DNA of 64,000 nt from Mesorhizobium sp. L-8-3 (GTDB lineage: Bacteria; Pseudomonadota; Alphaproteobacteria; Rhizobiales; Rhizobiaceae): assembly GCF_016756615.1 (NCBI RefSeq), contig NZ_AP023262.1, forward strand, positions 1,920,501 to 1,984,500, read 5' to 3'. Made by a program: the position numbers and the translations under genes. A model generated the notes under the pieces. The model was given only the letters and a program-made list of their open reading frames with translations, did no database searches and was not told the DNA's origin. Shown piece by piece: positions 8,724-18,650 of the stretch; position 1 is the first letter of the stretch; each line of letters begins with the position of its first letter.

Positions 8724-9890
8724 CTAAATCACGTTCAACTCGCGGAAAGGCCGGCCCTCGGCAATGCGCGCATAACCGAAGGCCGAGCAGTCGATGCTGC
8801 GATAGCCGCCATGGACGATGAGTTCGGCGAGCGCCTTGCCGACTGCCGGCGCCTGTTGCAGCCCATGGCCGGAGAAGCCGTTGGCGAAGATGAAGTTCGA
8901 AACTTCGGGATGCGGCCCGATCACCGCATTCTGGTCGAGCGTGTTGTAGTCGTAATGGCCGGCCCAGGCGCGGGTCGGCTTGATGGCCTCGAAGGCCGGG
9001 ACGCGGGTGGCGAGCACCGGCCAGATCACCTCCTCGAACAGGGGCCAGGCCGGATCGAAATCGGCGGGATCCGCGGCGGTTTCGCCGTCCTCGGGCTCGG
9101 CACCGCCGGTGATATAGACCGAGCCTTCCGGGCGAACATAGATGCCGCTCGGATCGACCAGAAGCGGCATGTCGTCGAAGCGGTCTCGCGCCTCGAAGAC
9201 GAAGACGTTGCGCTTGCGCGGTTCGACCGGCAGTGCAAGCCCCGCCATGGCTGCCACGGCGCCGGCATTCGGGCCGGCGGCGTTGACGATCGTGCCGGCT
9301 CCGAGACGCTCGCCGCTCGCGAGCGTCAGCGCCGTCACCTTGTTGCGGGTACGCTCGATGCCGGCCACCTCGCCGGTCACGAAGTCCACATTCTTCTGCC
9401 TGAGCGCCCTGCGGAACAGCGTCAGCATGTCATTGGCGTCGAACCAGCCTTCGCCGCTGCGACCATAGGCGCCCGCGGCGATACCCTCGCCGGAGAGCCA
9501 GGAGAAGCGGCGCGTCAGGGCGTCGACGTCCTCGAGCAGGATGTCGGCGCCTTCGCGGGCCTGGATCGCATGGTTGGCCTTGAGCACCGGCAGGCCCTCC
9601 TCCGAGGCGAGAATCAGATAACCCTTCTCGCGGAAGCCGATGTCGGCGCCGGCGCCGAACTCCTCTTCCAGTCGGCGAAACAGGGCCAGGGTGAACTGCG
9701 ACAGGCGAATGTTCTCGGGGATGGAGAACTGCTGGCGGATCGAGGCGCAGGACAGCGTCGTCGCCGCATGGGCGAATTGCGGATCGCGCTCGATCAGCGC
9801 GATCGAGCCGGAAAAGCCCTCCTCGCGCAGATAATAGGCGACCGAGCTCCCGACGATCGCGCCGCCGACGATCACGACATCATAGCCCAT
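8724..9890 (-). CDS. FAD-dependent oxidoreductase (DAO / sarcosine-oxidase-like)
   Basis: A 388-residue DAO-superfamily enzyme. The N-terminus VVIVGGAIVGSSVAYYL is the FAD Rossmann GxGxxG-type motif, followed by ALIERDPQFAHAATTLSCASIRQQF, the adenine-ribose and isoalloxazine segment. The C-terminal FANGFSGHGLQQAPAVGKALAELI is the standard FAD-closing motif. Such enzymes oxidise amino acids, sarcosine or other secondary amines in the cytoplasm; the substrate cannot be told here. The gene is not close to an obvious dehydrogenase partner. A CreBC-like system lies upstream on the same strand, 48 bases away. Confidence 0.85.
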   Translation of the reverse strand: MGYDVVIVGGAIVGSSVAYYLREEGFSGSIALIERDPQFAHAATTLSCASIRQQFSIPENIRLSQFTLALFRRLEEEFGAGADIGFREKGYLILASEEGLPVLKANHAIQAREGADILLEDVDALTRRFSWLSGEGIAAGAYGRSGEGWFDANDMLTLFRRALRQKNVDFVTGEVAGIERTRNKVTALTLASGERLGAGTIVNAAGPNAGAVAAMAGLALPVEPRKRNVFVFEARDRFDDMPLLVDPSGIYVRPEGSVYITGGAEPEDGETAADPADFDPAWPLFEEVIWPVLATRVPAFEAIKPTRAWAGHYDYNTLDQNAVIGPHPEVSNFIFANGFSGHGLQQAPAVGKALAELIVHGGYRSIDCSAFGYARIAEGRPFRELNVI

Positions 9891-9938
9891 GCCCAGTCCT
9901 TCCCACGACCCAGTCCTGCCATGCCGAAGCCGGCGCGC

Positions 9939-11522
9939 TCAGGCGGCCGGCAGGACGATCTCGAAGCGCGTCCCGCGTTCGGAGTCAACCAGTCGGATCG
10001 CCCCACCATGCGCTTTCAGCAGCGCCGTGACGATGCCGAGACCCAGGCCGGTGCCGCCGGTCTCGCGGCGGGTGGTGAAGAAGGGCTCGAAAATATGGTG
10101 CCGGTTGCCGGGTGAAATTCCGTCCCCATCGTCGGTGACGGTGAAGATCACGCGGTCGCCGGCCGATCCGACATCGATGCCGAACCGCGTCGCGCCATGC
10201 CTGGCCGAGTTGTCGGCGAGATTGGCGAATACGATCCCGGCATTTTCCGCCGACATGCGGAAGCGCAGTTCCGCGCCGGTGCCGGCCTTGACCGTCAGGC
10301 CGCCGACGGGCGGCATAAGGCTCAGTGCCTCTCCGGCGGACGTGGTTTCCAGGCCCACGTCGAGGCTTTCTGCGCGCGTCAGCTCGAGCAGGCGGCGCAC
10401 GAGCCGATTGAGCCGTTCCGAATCGGTGACGATATTGCCGGAAAAGTGCCGACGCTCGGCTTCGTCCATCTCCGCGCCGGAATCGCGCAGCAGCTCGGCC
10501 GCGCCCTGGATCGCGGTCAGCGGCGATTTCAGTTCGTGGGAGACATGACTGGCGAAGGTGCGGATCGCGTCCGAGCGCGCCTGCAGCTTCCCCGCCATGT
10601 CGAGAAAGGCGCTGGAGAGCTCCGCCATTTCGCGCGTGCCGTGATGGTCGAGCGGCCGGATCGCGTCGCGCTCGCCCCCGGCGATCCGGCGCGTGCGCTC
10701 GATCAGCTCGTATATCGGCCGGCTGACGGCGCGCAGGAACAGGGCGGCGATCAGCAAGGTGCCGCCGAGAATGGCGATCGCGGCGAGCGCCACTTTGCCG
10801 CGTTCGCCATAGAGATGCTTCACGATGTTGTTCGGTGTGCGCGAAAGATAGACGACACCCGCCACCTTGCCTTGGACTTCAACGGCCATGGCGACGAAGA
10901 CGCGCACCTTCGTGCCCCTGCTCACCGAATAGAGCGGCGGTGCCGGCTGGTCGGAGACCCTGAGCCGCAGCGCGCTGGCATAACGCCCGGCGAGTGCTTC
11001 GCGCACCTCCTCGACATGGGCAAGCGACTGGCCGACTTCCTGCCGGCCCGCGATCACCACGCCCGATGGATCGAGCAGGCGGAATCCCGCGAGCGTGACG
11101 TTCCTGGTCTCGTCGATGATGCCGGTGAGGCTCGCCCCGATCGCGGCGAAGCGCGGCTCGGCAGCGGCGGGCACGGCATCCGGCCGCCGCCCGAGCACGG
11201 CGTCGACCGCGAGATCGAGGCGCGGCTCGATCGGGCGGTAGGTCGCCTGCCGGGCGCTTGTTCCTTTGCCGGGAAGTGTTGCTCTGAATGCTGCTTCAGG
11301 GATCCCTGCTTCGCGGATCCTCTCCGCATAGACGGCGGCGAGCACCGCCCCTTGCGCGATCAGCTCCGCTTCCGTCTGCCGGACGAGCTGGTTCTCATAG
11401 AGCCGGAAAAAGAACAGGCCGACGAGCGGCAGCGCCATGACCAAGACGAGGATGGCTACGACGATCGTGGCGAGGCGCGGCCGCCATTTGCTGGGCAGCG
11501 ATGAACCCGTCACGCGCCGCAT
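9939..11522 (-). CDS. Sensor histidine kinase, CreC-like
   Basis: A 527-residue membrane sensor. A first helix lies at about 20-40, followed by a long periplasmic sensing domain (to about 235), a second helix at about 240-262 and a HAMP-like linker. The H-box is HVSHELKSPLTAIQGAAELL and the ATPase has an N-box (FANLADNSARHG), VTDDGDGI and GGTGLGLGI. Overall organisation, and the LKSPLTAIQGAAELL sequence in particular, resemble CreC. It phosphorylates the response regulator encoded immediately upstream; the two genes overlap by 13 bases. The signal is unknown. Confidence 0.88.
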   Translation of the reverse strand: MRRVTGSSLPSKWRPRLATIVVAILVLVMALPLVGLFFFRLYENQLVRQTEAELIAQGAVLAAVYAERIREAGIPEAAFRATLPGKGTSARQATYRPIEPRLDLAVDAVLGRRPDAVPAAAEPRFAAIGASLTGIIDETRNVTLAGFRLLDPSGVVIAGRQEVGQSLAHVEEVREALAGRYASALRLRVSDQPAPPLYSVSRGTKVRVFVAMAVEVQGKVAGVVYLSRTPNNIVKHLYGERGKVALAAIAILGGTLLIAALFLRAVSRPIYELIERTRRIAGGERDAIRPLDHHGTREMAELSSAFLDMAGKLQARSDAIRTFASHVSHELKSPLTAIQGAAELLRDSGAEMDEAERRHFSGNIVTDSERLNRLVRRLLELTRAESLDVGLETTSAGEALSLMPPVGGLTVKAGTGAELRFRMSAENAGIVFANLADNSARHGATRFGIDVGSAGDRVIFTVTDDGDGISPGNRHHIFEPFFTTRRETGGTGLGLGIVTALLKAHGGAIRLVDSERGTRFEIVLPAA

Positions 11523-12208
11523 CTTCCGATGCGGAAGCCGACGCCATGTACCGTCTCGATGGCGTCGGCGCAGCCGGCCGCCGCCAGCTTGGCGCGGATG
11601 TTGCGGATATGGCTGTCGACCGTGCGGTCGGCGACATGGATATTGACGGCATAGGCATTGGCCATGATCGTCTCGCGGGACAGGACGTGCGACGAACGGG
11701 CGATCAAGGTCTTGAGGATGCTGAACTCGAGCGCGGTGAGAGCCAGCGCCGTTTCGCCGAAAAGCACCACATGGCGCGCGGGGTCGAGGGTGAGCCGACC
11801 GTGGGTGAGCACCGTCTCATCCGCCGCTTCGGAAGACGTGGCGCTGCGCATGCGGCGCAGGATGACGCTGACGCGCGCGACCAGCTCGCGCGGGCTGAAG
11901 GGTTTCGTCACATAGTCGTCCCCGCCCATCTCCAGCCCGAGCACACGATCGATCTCCTCGTCGCGGGCCGACAGGAACAGGATCGGGGCATCCGACAGCC
12001 GCCGCACGCGACGGCAGACTTCGAGCCCGTCCATCTCCGGCATGCCGACATCGAGCACCATGAGATCGGGCGGCCGCCGCTCGAATTCCCGCAAGGCCGC
12101 AGCGCCGTCGCGGACCGAAGTCGTCGTCATGCCCGCCTTTTCGAGCGCGAAGCAGATCACCTCGCGTATATGCTGGTCATCGTCGGCGACGAGGATCCTG
12201 TGCGACAT
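11510..12208 (-). CDS. OmpR-family response regulator, CreB-like
   Basis: A 232-residue response regulator. The receiver domain has the acidic pocket (VADDDQ), phospho-acceptor Asp in LMVLDVGMP, Thr/Ser switch (LFLSARD) and Lys in YVTKPFSPREL. The C-terminal winged helix (about 135-232) has LTALEFSILKTL and DRTVDSHIRNIRAKL, the OmpR/PhoB recognition helix. It overlaps the CreC-like kinase and starts 4 bases after the stop of the DUF4173 gene, so three genes form one operon. It presumably activates or represses promoters by binding direct repeats, which I could not identify here. Confidence 0.92.
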   Translation of the reverse strand: MSHRILVADDDQHIREVICFALEKAGMTTTSVRDGAAALREFERRPPDLMVLDVGMPEMDGLEVCRRVRRLSDAPILFLSARDEEIDRVLGLEMGGDDYVTKPFSPRELVARVSVILRRMRSATSSEAADETVLTHGRLTLDPARHVVLFGETALALTALEFSILKTLIARSSHVLSRETIMANAYAVNIHVADRTVDSHIRNIRAKLAAAGCADAIETVHGVGFRIGRCGA

Positions 12209-12212
12209 CGCT

Positions 12213-13721
12213 TCAGTAGCCCGGCATCGTGGGGTGGGTGACCGGTGCCGGCGGCTGCGGCGGGCGGCTATCGAGATAGGCGGTCAGCCGCCAGCCGCGC
12301 AAGGTGCGGGCGCGCCAGTCCCGTTGGGTCTCCCGGTACCTGTCCTCAGCGCTCTGGCGCGTCGCCGAAAGCATGATCCAGGCGTCCGTGCCGGCGAGAT
12401 CGCGGCGGTCGAGCAGCCGGTCGATTGCCGGGAAAGCTGCCGGACCGAGCGATCTCAGATAAGAATGGTCGAGTGCAACGCCTTGGCCGGTCATCTCGTA
12501 GGAATGGTCCACATTGTAGTTTGCGATCAGGGCGGCGAAATTGACGAAGGAACACGCATAAAGGGTGGCTGAAAGCGTCAGAAGATTGGCGCCGAACAGC
12601 CATCCGTTCGATTTTTCGAGCGCGATGCGGGCAAGGATCAGGACAAGGCCGCTCGCAACCAGTCCCATCCAGACCAAGGCCGCGACCCGCCAATAGGTCA
12701 GGGCATAGATTCCGACATAGAGGTCGAGCCGCAGGATCGAGGAGATCACCAGAAGGACGTTCTGGGCGATGAAGAGATAGACGAGCCGCCGGATGACGGG
12801 ATCGCGTGACGTCGTGCCGGCTGGGCGCATGGCGGCGAGCACAAAGGCGGCGAGCAGCGCGGTGACGATCAGCGGATAGGCGCCCCGATGGGCGTATTCC
12901 GCATAGGTGAGGTCGTCGGGAAGGGTGGCGCCGCCCCAGAGATAGGCGAGGTCGAGCAGCGACTGCACGGCGAACAACAGGTTGAAGACGACGAGCGCGC
13001 GAAGGATCGCCGCCTTGCCGAAGACGAGTTGGCCGATGGTGCGCGTCGCGTCAGGGGCGATGGCCTGCGGCGTCGCCGCAAGCCACGGCGATGGTGGTTG
13101 TGGCGCGGGGAGATACGCCAGCCGCGGCCGCAGGAAAGCCCAGACGGCGACCAGGACGAAGAGCCAGAAGCCGAGCCTTGCGACGTCGACATGCTCGAGC
13201 AGGGCGAAGACGTCGACGCGCGACAGCCAGTCTTCAACGACGGGATTGGCGATGCCGAACAGGGCGACGAAGACGGCGCCGAGGCCGAGTGGCAGGAGCC
13301 AGGCGGCAAGCCGTGCCGCACTGGCTCGTACGCCTTTGCGCCGCCACCGGAAGAAATCGAGAAGGAAGCCGAACGGCGCTGCAACCAGGAAGGCTGCGAT
13401 CTGCCTGGCGATGCGCGGTATGCCCGGCCTGAGCAGGCCGGCGACCGACAAAGCGAATGCCGAGAGCGCGACGACGGCGATCGCGAAGGAGAGCGGGCTG
13501 ACATTTTCCGCGAGCGGCAGAAGTGTTGTGGCGAGCAGGCAGAGCTGGAAGACGATTGTCCGGCTGCGGGCTGCCGCCGGATGCAGTATCAGCATCGCGG
13601 CCGTGACCGCCGCGCAGAAGATGAGCAGGCTGACGCCGATCATGCGGCCGAAGAATAGGAAGTCGGCAAGGACCACGAGCAGCAGCGCGCCGAAGAAGAC
13701 AGGACGGAAGGTGTTCGTCAC
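12213..13721 (-). CDS. DUF4173-family membrane protein
   Basis: About 502 residues with roughly 12 hydrophobic helices, including FFGALLLVVLADFLFFG at the N-terminus and several Trp/Arg-flanked helices. The C-terminal 110 residues are soluble and contain NYNVDHSYEMTGQGVALDHSYLRSLGP and a helix pair, typical of DUF4173 proteins. The frame extends upstream to a GTG at 13811, but the added residues are low-complexity and polar, so the GTG at 13721 (VTNTFRP) is chosen. It is the first gene of an operon with the CreB/CreC-like pair and may share its signal or supply an envelope function; this is inference from position. Confidence 0.75.
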   Translation of the reverse strand: MTNTFRPVFFGALLLVVLADFLFFGRMIGVSLLIFCAAVTAAMLILHPAAARSRTIVFQLCLLATTLLPLAENVSPLSFAIAVVALSAFALSVAGLLRPGIPRIARQIAAFLVAAPFGFLLDFFRWRRKGVRASAARLAAWLLPLGLGAVFVALFGIANPVVEDWLSRVDVFALLEHVDVARLGFWLFVLVAVWAFLRPRLAYLPAPQPPSPWLAATPQAIAPDATRTIGQLVFGKAAILRALVVFNLLFAVQSLLDLAYLWGGATLPDDLTYAEYAHRGAYPLIVTALLAAFVLAAMRPAGTTSRDPVIRRLVYLFIAQNVLLVISSILRLDLYVGIYALTYWRVAALVWMGLVASGLVLILARIALEKSNGWLFGANLLTLSATLYACSFVNFAALIANYNVDHSYEMTGQGVALDHSYLRSLGPAAFPAIDRLLDRRDLAGTDAWIMLSATRQSAEDRYRETQRDWRARTLRGWRLTAYLDSRPPQPPAPVTHPTMPGY

Positions 13722-13992
13722 GGACGTGCTTTCATGCGGCTCGGCCGCGAGGCCGGGATGAAGGCGACGACGCTGCCCGAGGGGCGCGTGGCGGGCGGAA
13801 TGGAAAGCCACCAGCCGTCATGTTGCAGGCGGCGGGGCAGGGCGGACCGTGGCAAGGAGAGAAGCCGTGTCATGGCCGCCTTGTCGCAGGCGGTGCGGCA
13901 CATACCGTGGCGGCATCGAGGAGATTTTCGGGAGTTTCGTGCAGAAATCGTGCAGGCTTGCCACGCCGTGCTGCAGGCGGCATAGATCGGGC

Positions 13993-14865
13993 ATGGAGAC
14001 CCCCCGTCCCCGCCGCTCCGTGCTCTACGTGCCCGCCGTCAACGAGAAGGCGCTGTCGAAGGTAGCCTCGCTCGCCTGCGACGCGGTCATCGTCGATCTC
14101 GAGGATGCGGTGGCGCCGGGCGAAAAGGCAGCCGCCCGCGACCGGCTGGCGGCGTTCTTCGCCGCGCGCCCGGCCTGCGAGACGGTCATCCGCGTCAATG
14201 CGCTGTCGGGCGAATGGGGCTCGGAGGATTTCCGGATCGCTATGGAACTGGCGCCCGATGCCATCCTGCTGCCGAAGGTCGAGGCGCCTCGCGACGTCCT
14301 CGAGGCCGGCGACTTGCTCGATGAGAGCGACGTGCCGACGAAGCTCTGGGCGATGGTGGAGACGCCGCGGGCGATGCTCAACCTCGGCGCGATCGCGGAA
14401 CTCGGCCGCGACCCGGCTGCGCGGCTCACCTGCCTCGTGGCGGGCACCAACGATCTCGTCAAGGAAACCGGCGTTCTGATGACGCCGGACCGCCGCTATC
14501 TCATGCCCTGGCTGATGCAGATGGTGCTGGCCGCTCGTGCCGGCCGGCTCGACATATTGGACGGCGTGAGCAACGATTTCCGCGACCTCGCGACTTTCGG
14601 GCGCGAATGCGCGGAGGCTGCCGCCATGGGGTTCGACGGCAAGACGCTGATCCATCCGGCGCAGATCGAGCCGGCCAATATGGCTTTCTCGCCGACCCCG
14701 GCGGCAGTCGCCGAAGCCGAGAAGATCGTGGCGGCCTTCGCCGAGCCGGGCAACGCCGGCAAGGGCGTCATCTCGATCGACGGCCGCATGGTCGAGCGGC
14801 TGCATCTGGAACAGGCCGAAAGGCTGCTTGCCAAGGGTTCAGCACAGAAGGGGACACATCCATGA
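13993..14865 (+). CDS. HpcH/HpaI aldolase / CitE-like CoA-ester lyase
   Basis: A 290-residue TIM-barrel lyase of the CitE/malyl-CoA lyase group. Visible: RSVLYVPAVNEKALSKV (phosphate/CoA loop), VIVDLEDAVAPGEKAAAR with the metal-binding Glu/Asp, VIRVNALSGEWGSEDF, ILLPKVEAP, MVETPRAMLN and LIHPAQIEPAN. These enzymes cleave or form (3S)-malyl-CoA, citramalyl-CoA or beta-methylmalyl-CoA. The ATG at 13993 starts directly at the conserved N-terminus; an upstream in-frame ATG adds 48 unlike residues. The next gene overlaps its stop as ATGA. Confidence 0.9.
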   Translation: METPRPRRSVLYVPAVNEKALSKVASLACDAVIVDLEDAVAPGEKAAARDRLAAFFAARPACETVIRVNALSGEWGSEDFRIAMELAPDAILLPKVEAPRDVLEAGDLLDESDVPTKLWAMVETPRAMLNLGAIAELGRDPAARLTCLVAGTNDLVKETGVLMTPDRRYLMPWLMQMVLAARAGRLDILDGVSNDFRDLATFGRECAEAAAMGFDGKTLIHPAQIEPANMAFSPTPAAVAEAEKIVAAFAEPGNAGKGVISIDGRMVERLHLEQAERLLAKGSAQKGTHP

Positions 14866-15068
14866 AACTCTACCGCTTCCTCACCGGCCCCGACGATGCG
14901 AGCTTCTGTCACAAGGTCACGGCCGCGATGAACAAGGGCTGGCATCTGTTCGGCTCGCCGACCTACGGCTTCGACGCCGAGACCAAGACGATGCGCTGCG
15001 GCCAGGCGGTGGTGAAGGATATAGACGGTATCGACTATGAGCCCGGCATGAAGCTCGGGGATTACTGA
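14862..15068 (+). CDS. DUF1737 domain protein
   Basis: A 68-residue protein MKLYRFLTGPDDASFC... with FCHKVTAAMNKGWHLFGSPTYGFD and GQAVVKDIDGIDY, which is the DUF1737 pattern (a short alpha/beta domain often found with a Gly-Trp-x-L-x-G motif). It overlaps the CoA-lyase gene by four bases (ATGA), so the two are translationally coupled. This pairing with CitE-like lyases is common in Rhizobiales as far as I recall. Function is unknown. Confidence 0.85.
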   Translation: MKLYRFLTGPDDASFCHKVTAAMNKGWHLFGSPTYGFDAETKTMRCGQAVVKDIDGIDYEPGMKLGDY

Positions 15069-15179
15069 ACGGAATTCTTGGCTGTGCCGCCTCAGGCCTC
15101 GCGTGGGGCGGCATGCGACGAGCGCGAGAGCATGCGTATGGCCGCGCATAAATTATTCGGCGGATGGCCTCGGCCGGCA

Positions 15180-15785
15180 ATGCCGAATAGTCTTCCATCC
15201 ATGCGATCCGAACCAGAATTGGAAACGTCCCGCTTTGTCGGAATCATCGAATTCCTCCAGGCTGCGGAGCAACTGAAGAACACGCTGAGGAGCGGGATCA
15301 CTTCGGAGGGGCGGCCCGAAAGCACCGCCGAGCACAGCTGGCGGCTCTGCCTGATGGTGATGATGTTCGACCGCGAACTCGGTGCGTGCGACCGCCTCAA
15401 GCTTCTCAAGCTATGCATCGTCCATGATCTCGGCGAGGCGATTTCGGGCGACGTTCCCGCGATCCATCAGAAAGGCGATGACGGGCGCGCCGAACGCGAG
15501 CGTGCCGACCTGATCAGGCTGTGCGCGCCGCTGCCGCGGGACCTGCAGCGGGAGATTCTCGACCTGTGGGACGAGTACAGCGCCGCGACCACGCCGGAGG
15601 CGGTGCTGGCGAAAGGCTTCGACAAGCTCGAAACGATGCTCCAGCACCTGGTCGGTCGCAATGCGCCCGATTTCGACTATGCCTTCAACCTGACCTACGG
15701 GGTGAAGCAGACCGACCGGCATCCGCTGCTCAGGCAACTCCGCGCCTTGGTCGACGAGGCGACCTCGCGCCGTGTGAAGTCGTAG
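15180..15785 (+). CDS. HD-domain phosphohydrolase (YfbR / HDDC2-like)
   Basis: About 201 residues. The HD-domain metal ligands are visible: His in STAEHSWR, HD in CIVHDLGEAISGDVPA and Asp in KGFDKLETMLQHL. The GDVPA sequence and spacing match the HD_3 group of 5'-deoxynucleotidases and related phosphohydrolases, which hydrolyse dNMPs or similar with divalent cations. The start is unsure: in-frame ATGs at 15132, 15180 and 15201 all precede the conserved domain, and none has a strong ribosome site. No operon partner on either side. Confidence 0.82.
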   Translation: MPNSLPSMRSEPELETSRFVGIIEFLQAAEQLKNTLRSGITSEGRPESTAEHSWRLCLMVMMFDRELGACDRLKLLKLCIVHDLGEAISGDVPAIHQKGDDGRAERERADLIRLCAPLPRDLQREILDLWDEYSAATTPEAVLAKGFDKLETMLQHLVGRNAPDFDYAFNLTYGVKQTDRHPLLRQLRALVDEATSRRVKS

Positions 15786-16222
15786 CTGCCGTCAACGGCG
15801 GCGTCTGCGGCCATGGGCGCGACCGTCTTCGTCACGGTCCCGTCCCGCCTGCTTCCAAAGCAGGTTTTCGGCCGCTGGGAAGCCCCCGGCATGGCGGCGA
15901 TCCTGTTCGGTGCGCCAATGACCGCGGCCGCAGGCGCGGCGTGGGCGATGCCGTCACTCTTGGCCATTGACAACCAGGCGAGCCTGCGACCGTCGCGACG
16001 GTGATTGCGACCGCCGCGGCGACCGGCACGACGACGCGAAAGGAGGGACGCCAAACGCCGCTTGGCTTGCCCCGTTGCCCGTCGCGCCCCCCAGACAACC
16101 CAAGGGTAGTACTCAGGCAGCGGCGCTTGGCAAAGGTGTTGGTGGGGCGACGAATGCGTCCGGGCGGTAAAAGGCGCGTTTAGTACCCCTGGTCATGAGG
16201 CGCACTCCTCGACCGGATGAAC
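15786..16222. other. Intergenic region without a supported gene
   Basis: About 440 bases between convergent genes. I see no conserved protein and no RNA gene. Short open frames on both strands look like random GC-rich frames. Confidence 0.4.
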
Positions 16223-16579
16223 TCAGGCAATGCCGGCATAGGCGACCGACGCGGCCAGCACGCCGACGAAAGCCAGCACCACCCCCCAGAAAAACCAGCG
16301 CAGCGTTACCCGATAGACGGGCTCGCTGTCGTCCGCCACCTGCAGCGACCGCCAGAGGGCGACGAACAGGCACGCGATGGAGAGAAAGACAGGGACTGCC
16401 GCCAAGAAGGAAGCCGGCGTCCAGTCTCCAGTGGCCTCCAGGCTCCAGAAACGGAGGAAATAGAGGGAGAACCCCAGCATCACCGTGATCGCGGTGATTA
16501 CGCCTTGCCGATAGCCCTGGGGCAGCGGGCGGTCGTTCTCGCGCACAGTCGGTTTGATCGAGGCCGGATCCTCAGTCAC
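16223..16579 (-). CDS. Small membrane protein of unknown function
   Basis: A 118-residue protein read from a GTG start with a strong AGGGAGGG site 5 bases upstream. Three helices are predicted, at about 27-45, 55-76 and 92-115. The N-terminal 25 residues are polar (EDPASIKPTVRENDRPLPQG). The frame stays open further upstream but those residues are low-complexity. I do not recognise the family. Confidence 0.6.
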   Translation of the reverse strand: MTEDPASIKPTVRENDRPLPQGYRQGVITAITVMLGFSLYFLRFWSLEATGDWTPASFLAAVPVFLSIACLFVALWRSLQVADDSEPVYRVTLRWFFWGVVLAFVGVLAASVAYAGIA

Positions 16580-17296
16580 CGGACCCTCCCTTGCGCCGGC
16601 GGCCGGGCGAGCGCCCGTGGACCGGGATGCCAAGATGCCACATTCGCGAGCATGCCCGCGGCGGTCGCGGCGATAAAGCTGCCGAAACGGAGAATGAATC
16701 CGCTCCGCCTCCCCTATTTGTTGGATGGCCGGCCACAACCGCAAGCGGCCGACGTTGCCCTCTGTCCGGGGCAGGCCGGGCCCGCTGATAAGGCATTGCG
16801 CAGCGGTCGGAGGTGTAGCCGGGGGCTGGCGCCGGGAAGCAGGGCGACCCCTCTCGCCTCGGCAACGCATGGCCGGGCAGGCCTCCGGAACGGGGCCGCG
16901 AAGGTCGTCGACCCTACGCCAGCCGCATGCTGCTGCGAGCGCCCTTCATTGACGGCAGGGGACGATGCGGTTGGGCGCGCCGTCGATCCAGCCGATGATG
17001 GCGAAGTCGTCGCGCCGCCGGCCGCCCGGCGTGCGAGGTCGAAGGACGCGACCCGGACGCCCCGCCAGGGTCCGGCTGATGCGGACCGCCAACGTATCTT
17101 CTGTTTGTGGGCCCATGTTTTGTAGATAATTTGCAGCTGACCGTTTGTCGATTGGGCTCGGTAGTGAACCTGGCGGCTTGCCGGTTGCGCGATATTCGGC
17201 CTCGACAGGTTCGGGCGGCTCACAGAGCCCTTTGTCCTGTAGTGTCGGGCAACGATATATGGCTGTTTGAAAATCGGAACCGCGGTGAGCAAAGCG
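16580..17296. other. Intergenic region without a supported gene
   Basis: About 700 bases between divergently transcribed genes, so promoters for both the small membrane protein and the HWE kinase must lie here. I find no convincing coding frame, tRNA or repeat. The long minus-strand frame entering from the kinase gene is an antisense shadow. Confidence 0.4.
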
Positions 17297-18625
17297 ATGT
17301 CCAACCTTGAAAACGAGCTTCTGGGCACGCTTCCCGTCGCAGCCTATCTGACCGATGCGCACGGTCGCATCACCTATTGCAACGATGCGGCGGCAAAGCT
17401 GCTGGGCTACCGGCCGGCGCCAGGCACCGCCGACAGCTGCGACCTGTGGCGCATGCGATTTGCCGACGGCAACTCCATCGCCGACCATGAGCAACCTGTG
17501 GCGACGGCATTGGGCAGCCACTCCTCGCCTGCGGGATGCCGGGTTGCCTGCGAGCGGCCGGATCGTAGCTGGGGCGAGTTCCTGGTGCATTCCACCCCGA
17601 CCCGAGACCCTGCGGGTAAGGTGACGGGGACGATCAATCTCCTCGTCGACGTCTCGGCCCATCTGCAGGATCATGAGGAGGTTCATCGGCTGGCCGCAAT
17701 CGTCGAATCTTCCGACGATGCGATCGTAAGCAAGGACTTGTCCGGCTTCGTCAAGACCTGGAACGCGGGAGCCGAGCGCCTGTTCGGCTACCGTGCGGAA
17801 GAGATCGTCGGCAAACACATAGGCTTGCTCATTCCCTCCGACAGGCAGCACGAAGAAGAGCTGATCCTCTCACGCGTGCGGCGTGGCGAGCGTGTCGAAC
17901 ATTTCGATACGATCAGGGTGCGCAAGGACGGCGCGAAGCTACCGATCTCGCTGACGGTTTCCCCGATCCGCAATGCAGCCGGCGCCGTCATCGGCGCGTC
18001 GAAGATCGCGCGTGACATCACCGAACGCAAGGAAAGCGAGCGCCGGATCCAGATGCTTATGCGTGAGGTCGACCACCGCGTGAAGAACCAGTTTGCCGTC
18101 ATACTGGCGATGGTCAGGGAAACCGGGAAGAGCGCCGACGACATCGCCGTATTCGAACTTCAGCTCCGCAACCGTTTGATCGGATTGGCGCGCTCGCAGG
18201 ACCTGCTGGTCCGCGGTGGCTGGAAAGGGGCTGAACTCGGCGACCTCATCGACGGCCAGGTCAGGCCTTTCACGGAAGACAGTCGCATCCAGGTATCGGG
18301 CGAGCCGGTCACACTGTCGACGAAGGCGGTTCAGAACCTGGGCATGGCTTTTCATGAACTCGCCACGAACTCCACCAAGCACGGCGCGCTTTCGTGCAAG
18401 GACGGCATCGTCAGCATCCGCTGGACCGCGGGCGAGCGCTTCCGGCTGACCTGGCAGGAACTCGGCGGGCCGATCGTCGATACCGTGTCCAAAGGCGGCT
18501 TCGGCAGGATCGTGCTCGAGCGCATCACGCCCGCCGCGCTGGACGGCACGGCGCATCTCGGTTTTCCGCCGGAAGGCGTGATCTGGACATTGGATGCGCC
18601 GATCGAGCAGATCCGAGGCGAATAG
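17297..18625 (+). CDS. PAS-PAS HWE-type sensor histidine kinase
   Basis: A cytoplasmic kinase of about 442 residues. The first PAS domain (about 8-115) contains LPVAAYLTDAHGRITYCND; the second (about 130-245) contains SSDDAIVSKDLSGFVKTWN and GYRAEEIVGKHIGLLIP. The H-box is REVDHRVKNQFAVILAM and the N-box is FHELATNSTKHGALS, followed by LTWQELGGP; these are the HWE family features common in Rhizobiales and tied to light, redox or general stress signalling. No response regulator is adjacent. Start alternatives are GTG 17285 and TTG 17267; none has a strong ribosome site. Confidence 0.88.
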   Translation: MSNLENELLGTLPVAAYLTDAHGRITYCNDAAAKLLGYRPAPGTADSCDLWRMRFADGNSIADHEQPVATALGSHSSPAGCRVACERPDRSWGEFLVHSTPTRDPAGKVTGTINLLVDVSAHLQDHEEVHRLAAIVESSDDAIVSKDLSGFVKTWNAGAERLFGYRAEEIVGKHIGLLIPSDRQHEEELILSRVRRGERVEHFDTIRVRKDGAKLPISLTVSPIRNAAGAVIGASKIARDITERKESERRIQMLMREVDHRVKNQFAVILAMVRETGKSADDIAVFELQLRNRLIGLARSQDLLVRGGWKGAELGDLIDGQVRPFTEDSRIQVSGEPVTLSTKAVQNLGMAFHELATNSTKHGALSCKDGIVSIRWTAGERFRLTWQELGGPIVDTVSKGGFGRIVLERITPAALDGTAHLGFPPEGVIWTLDAPIEQIRGE

Positions 18626-18650
18626 ACTGCAACTGTGACCATCAGCATGG

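Noticed and set aside
16946..17851. 301-residue minus-strand frame
   Set aside because: Overlaps the HWE kinase in antisense, and has no domain.
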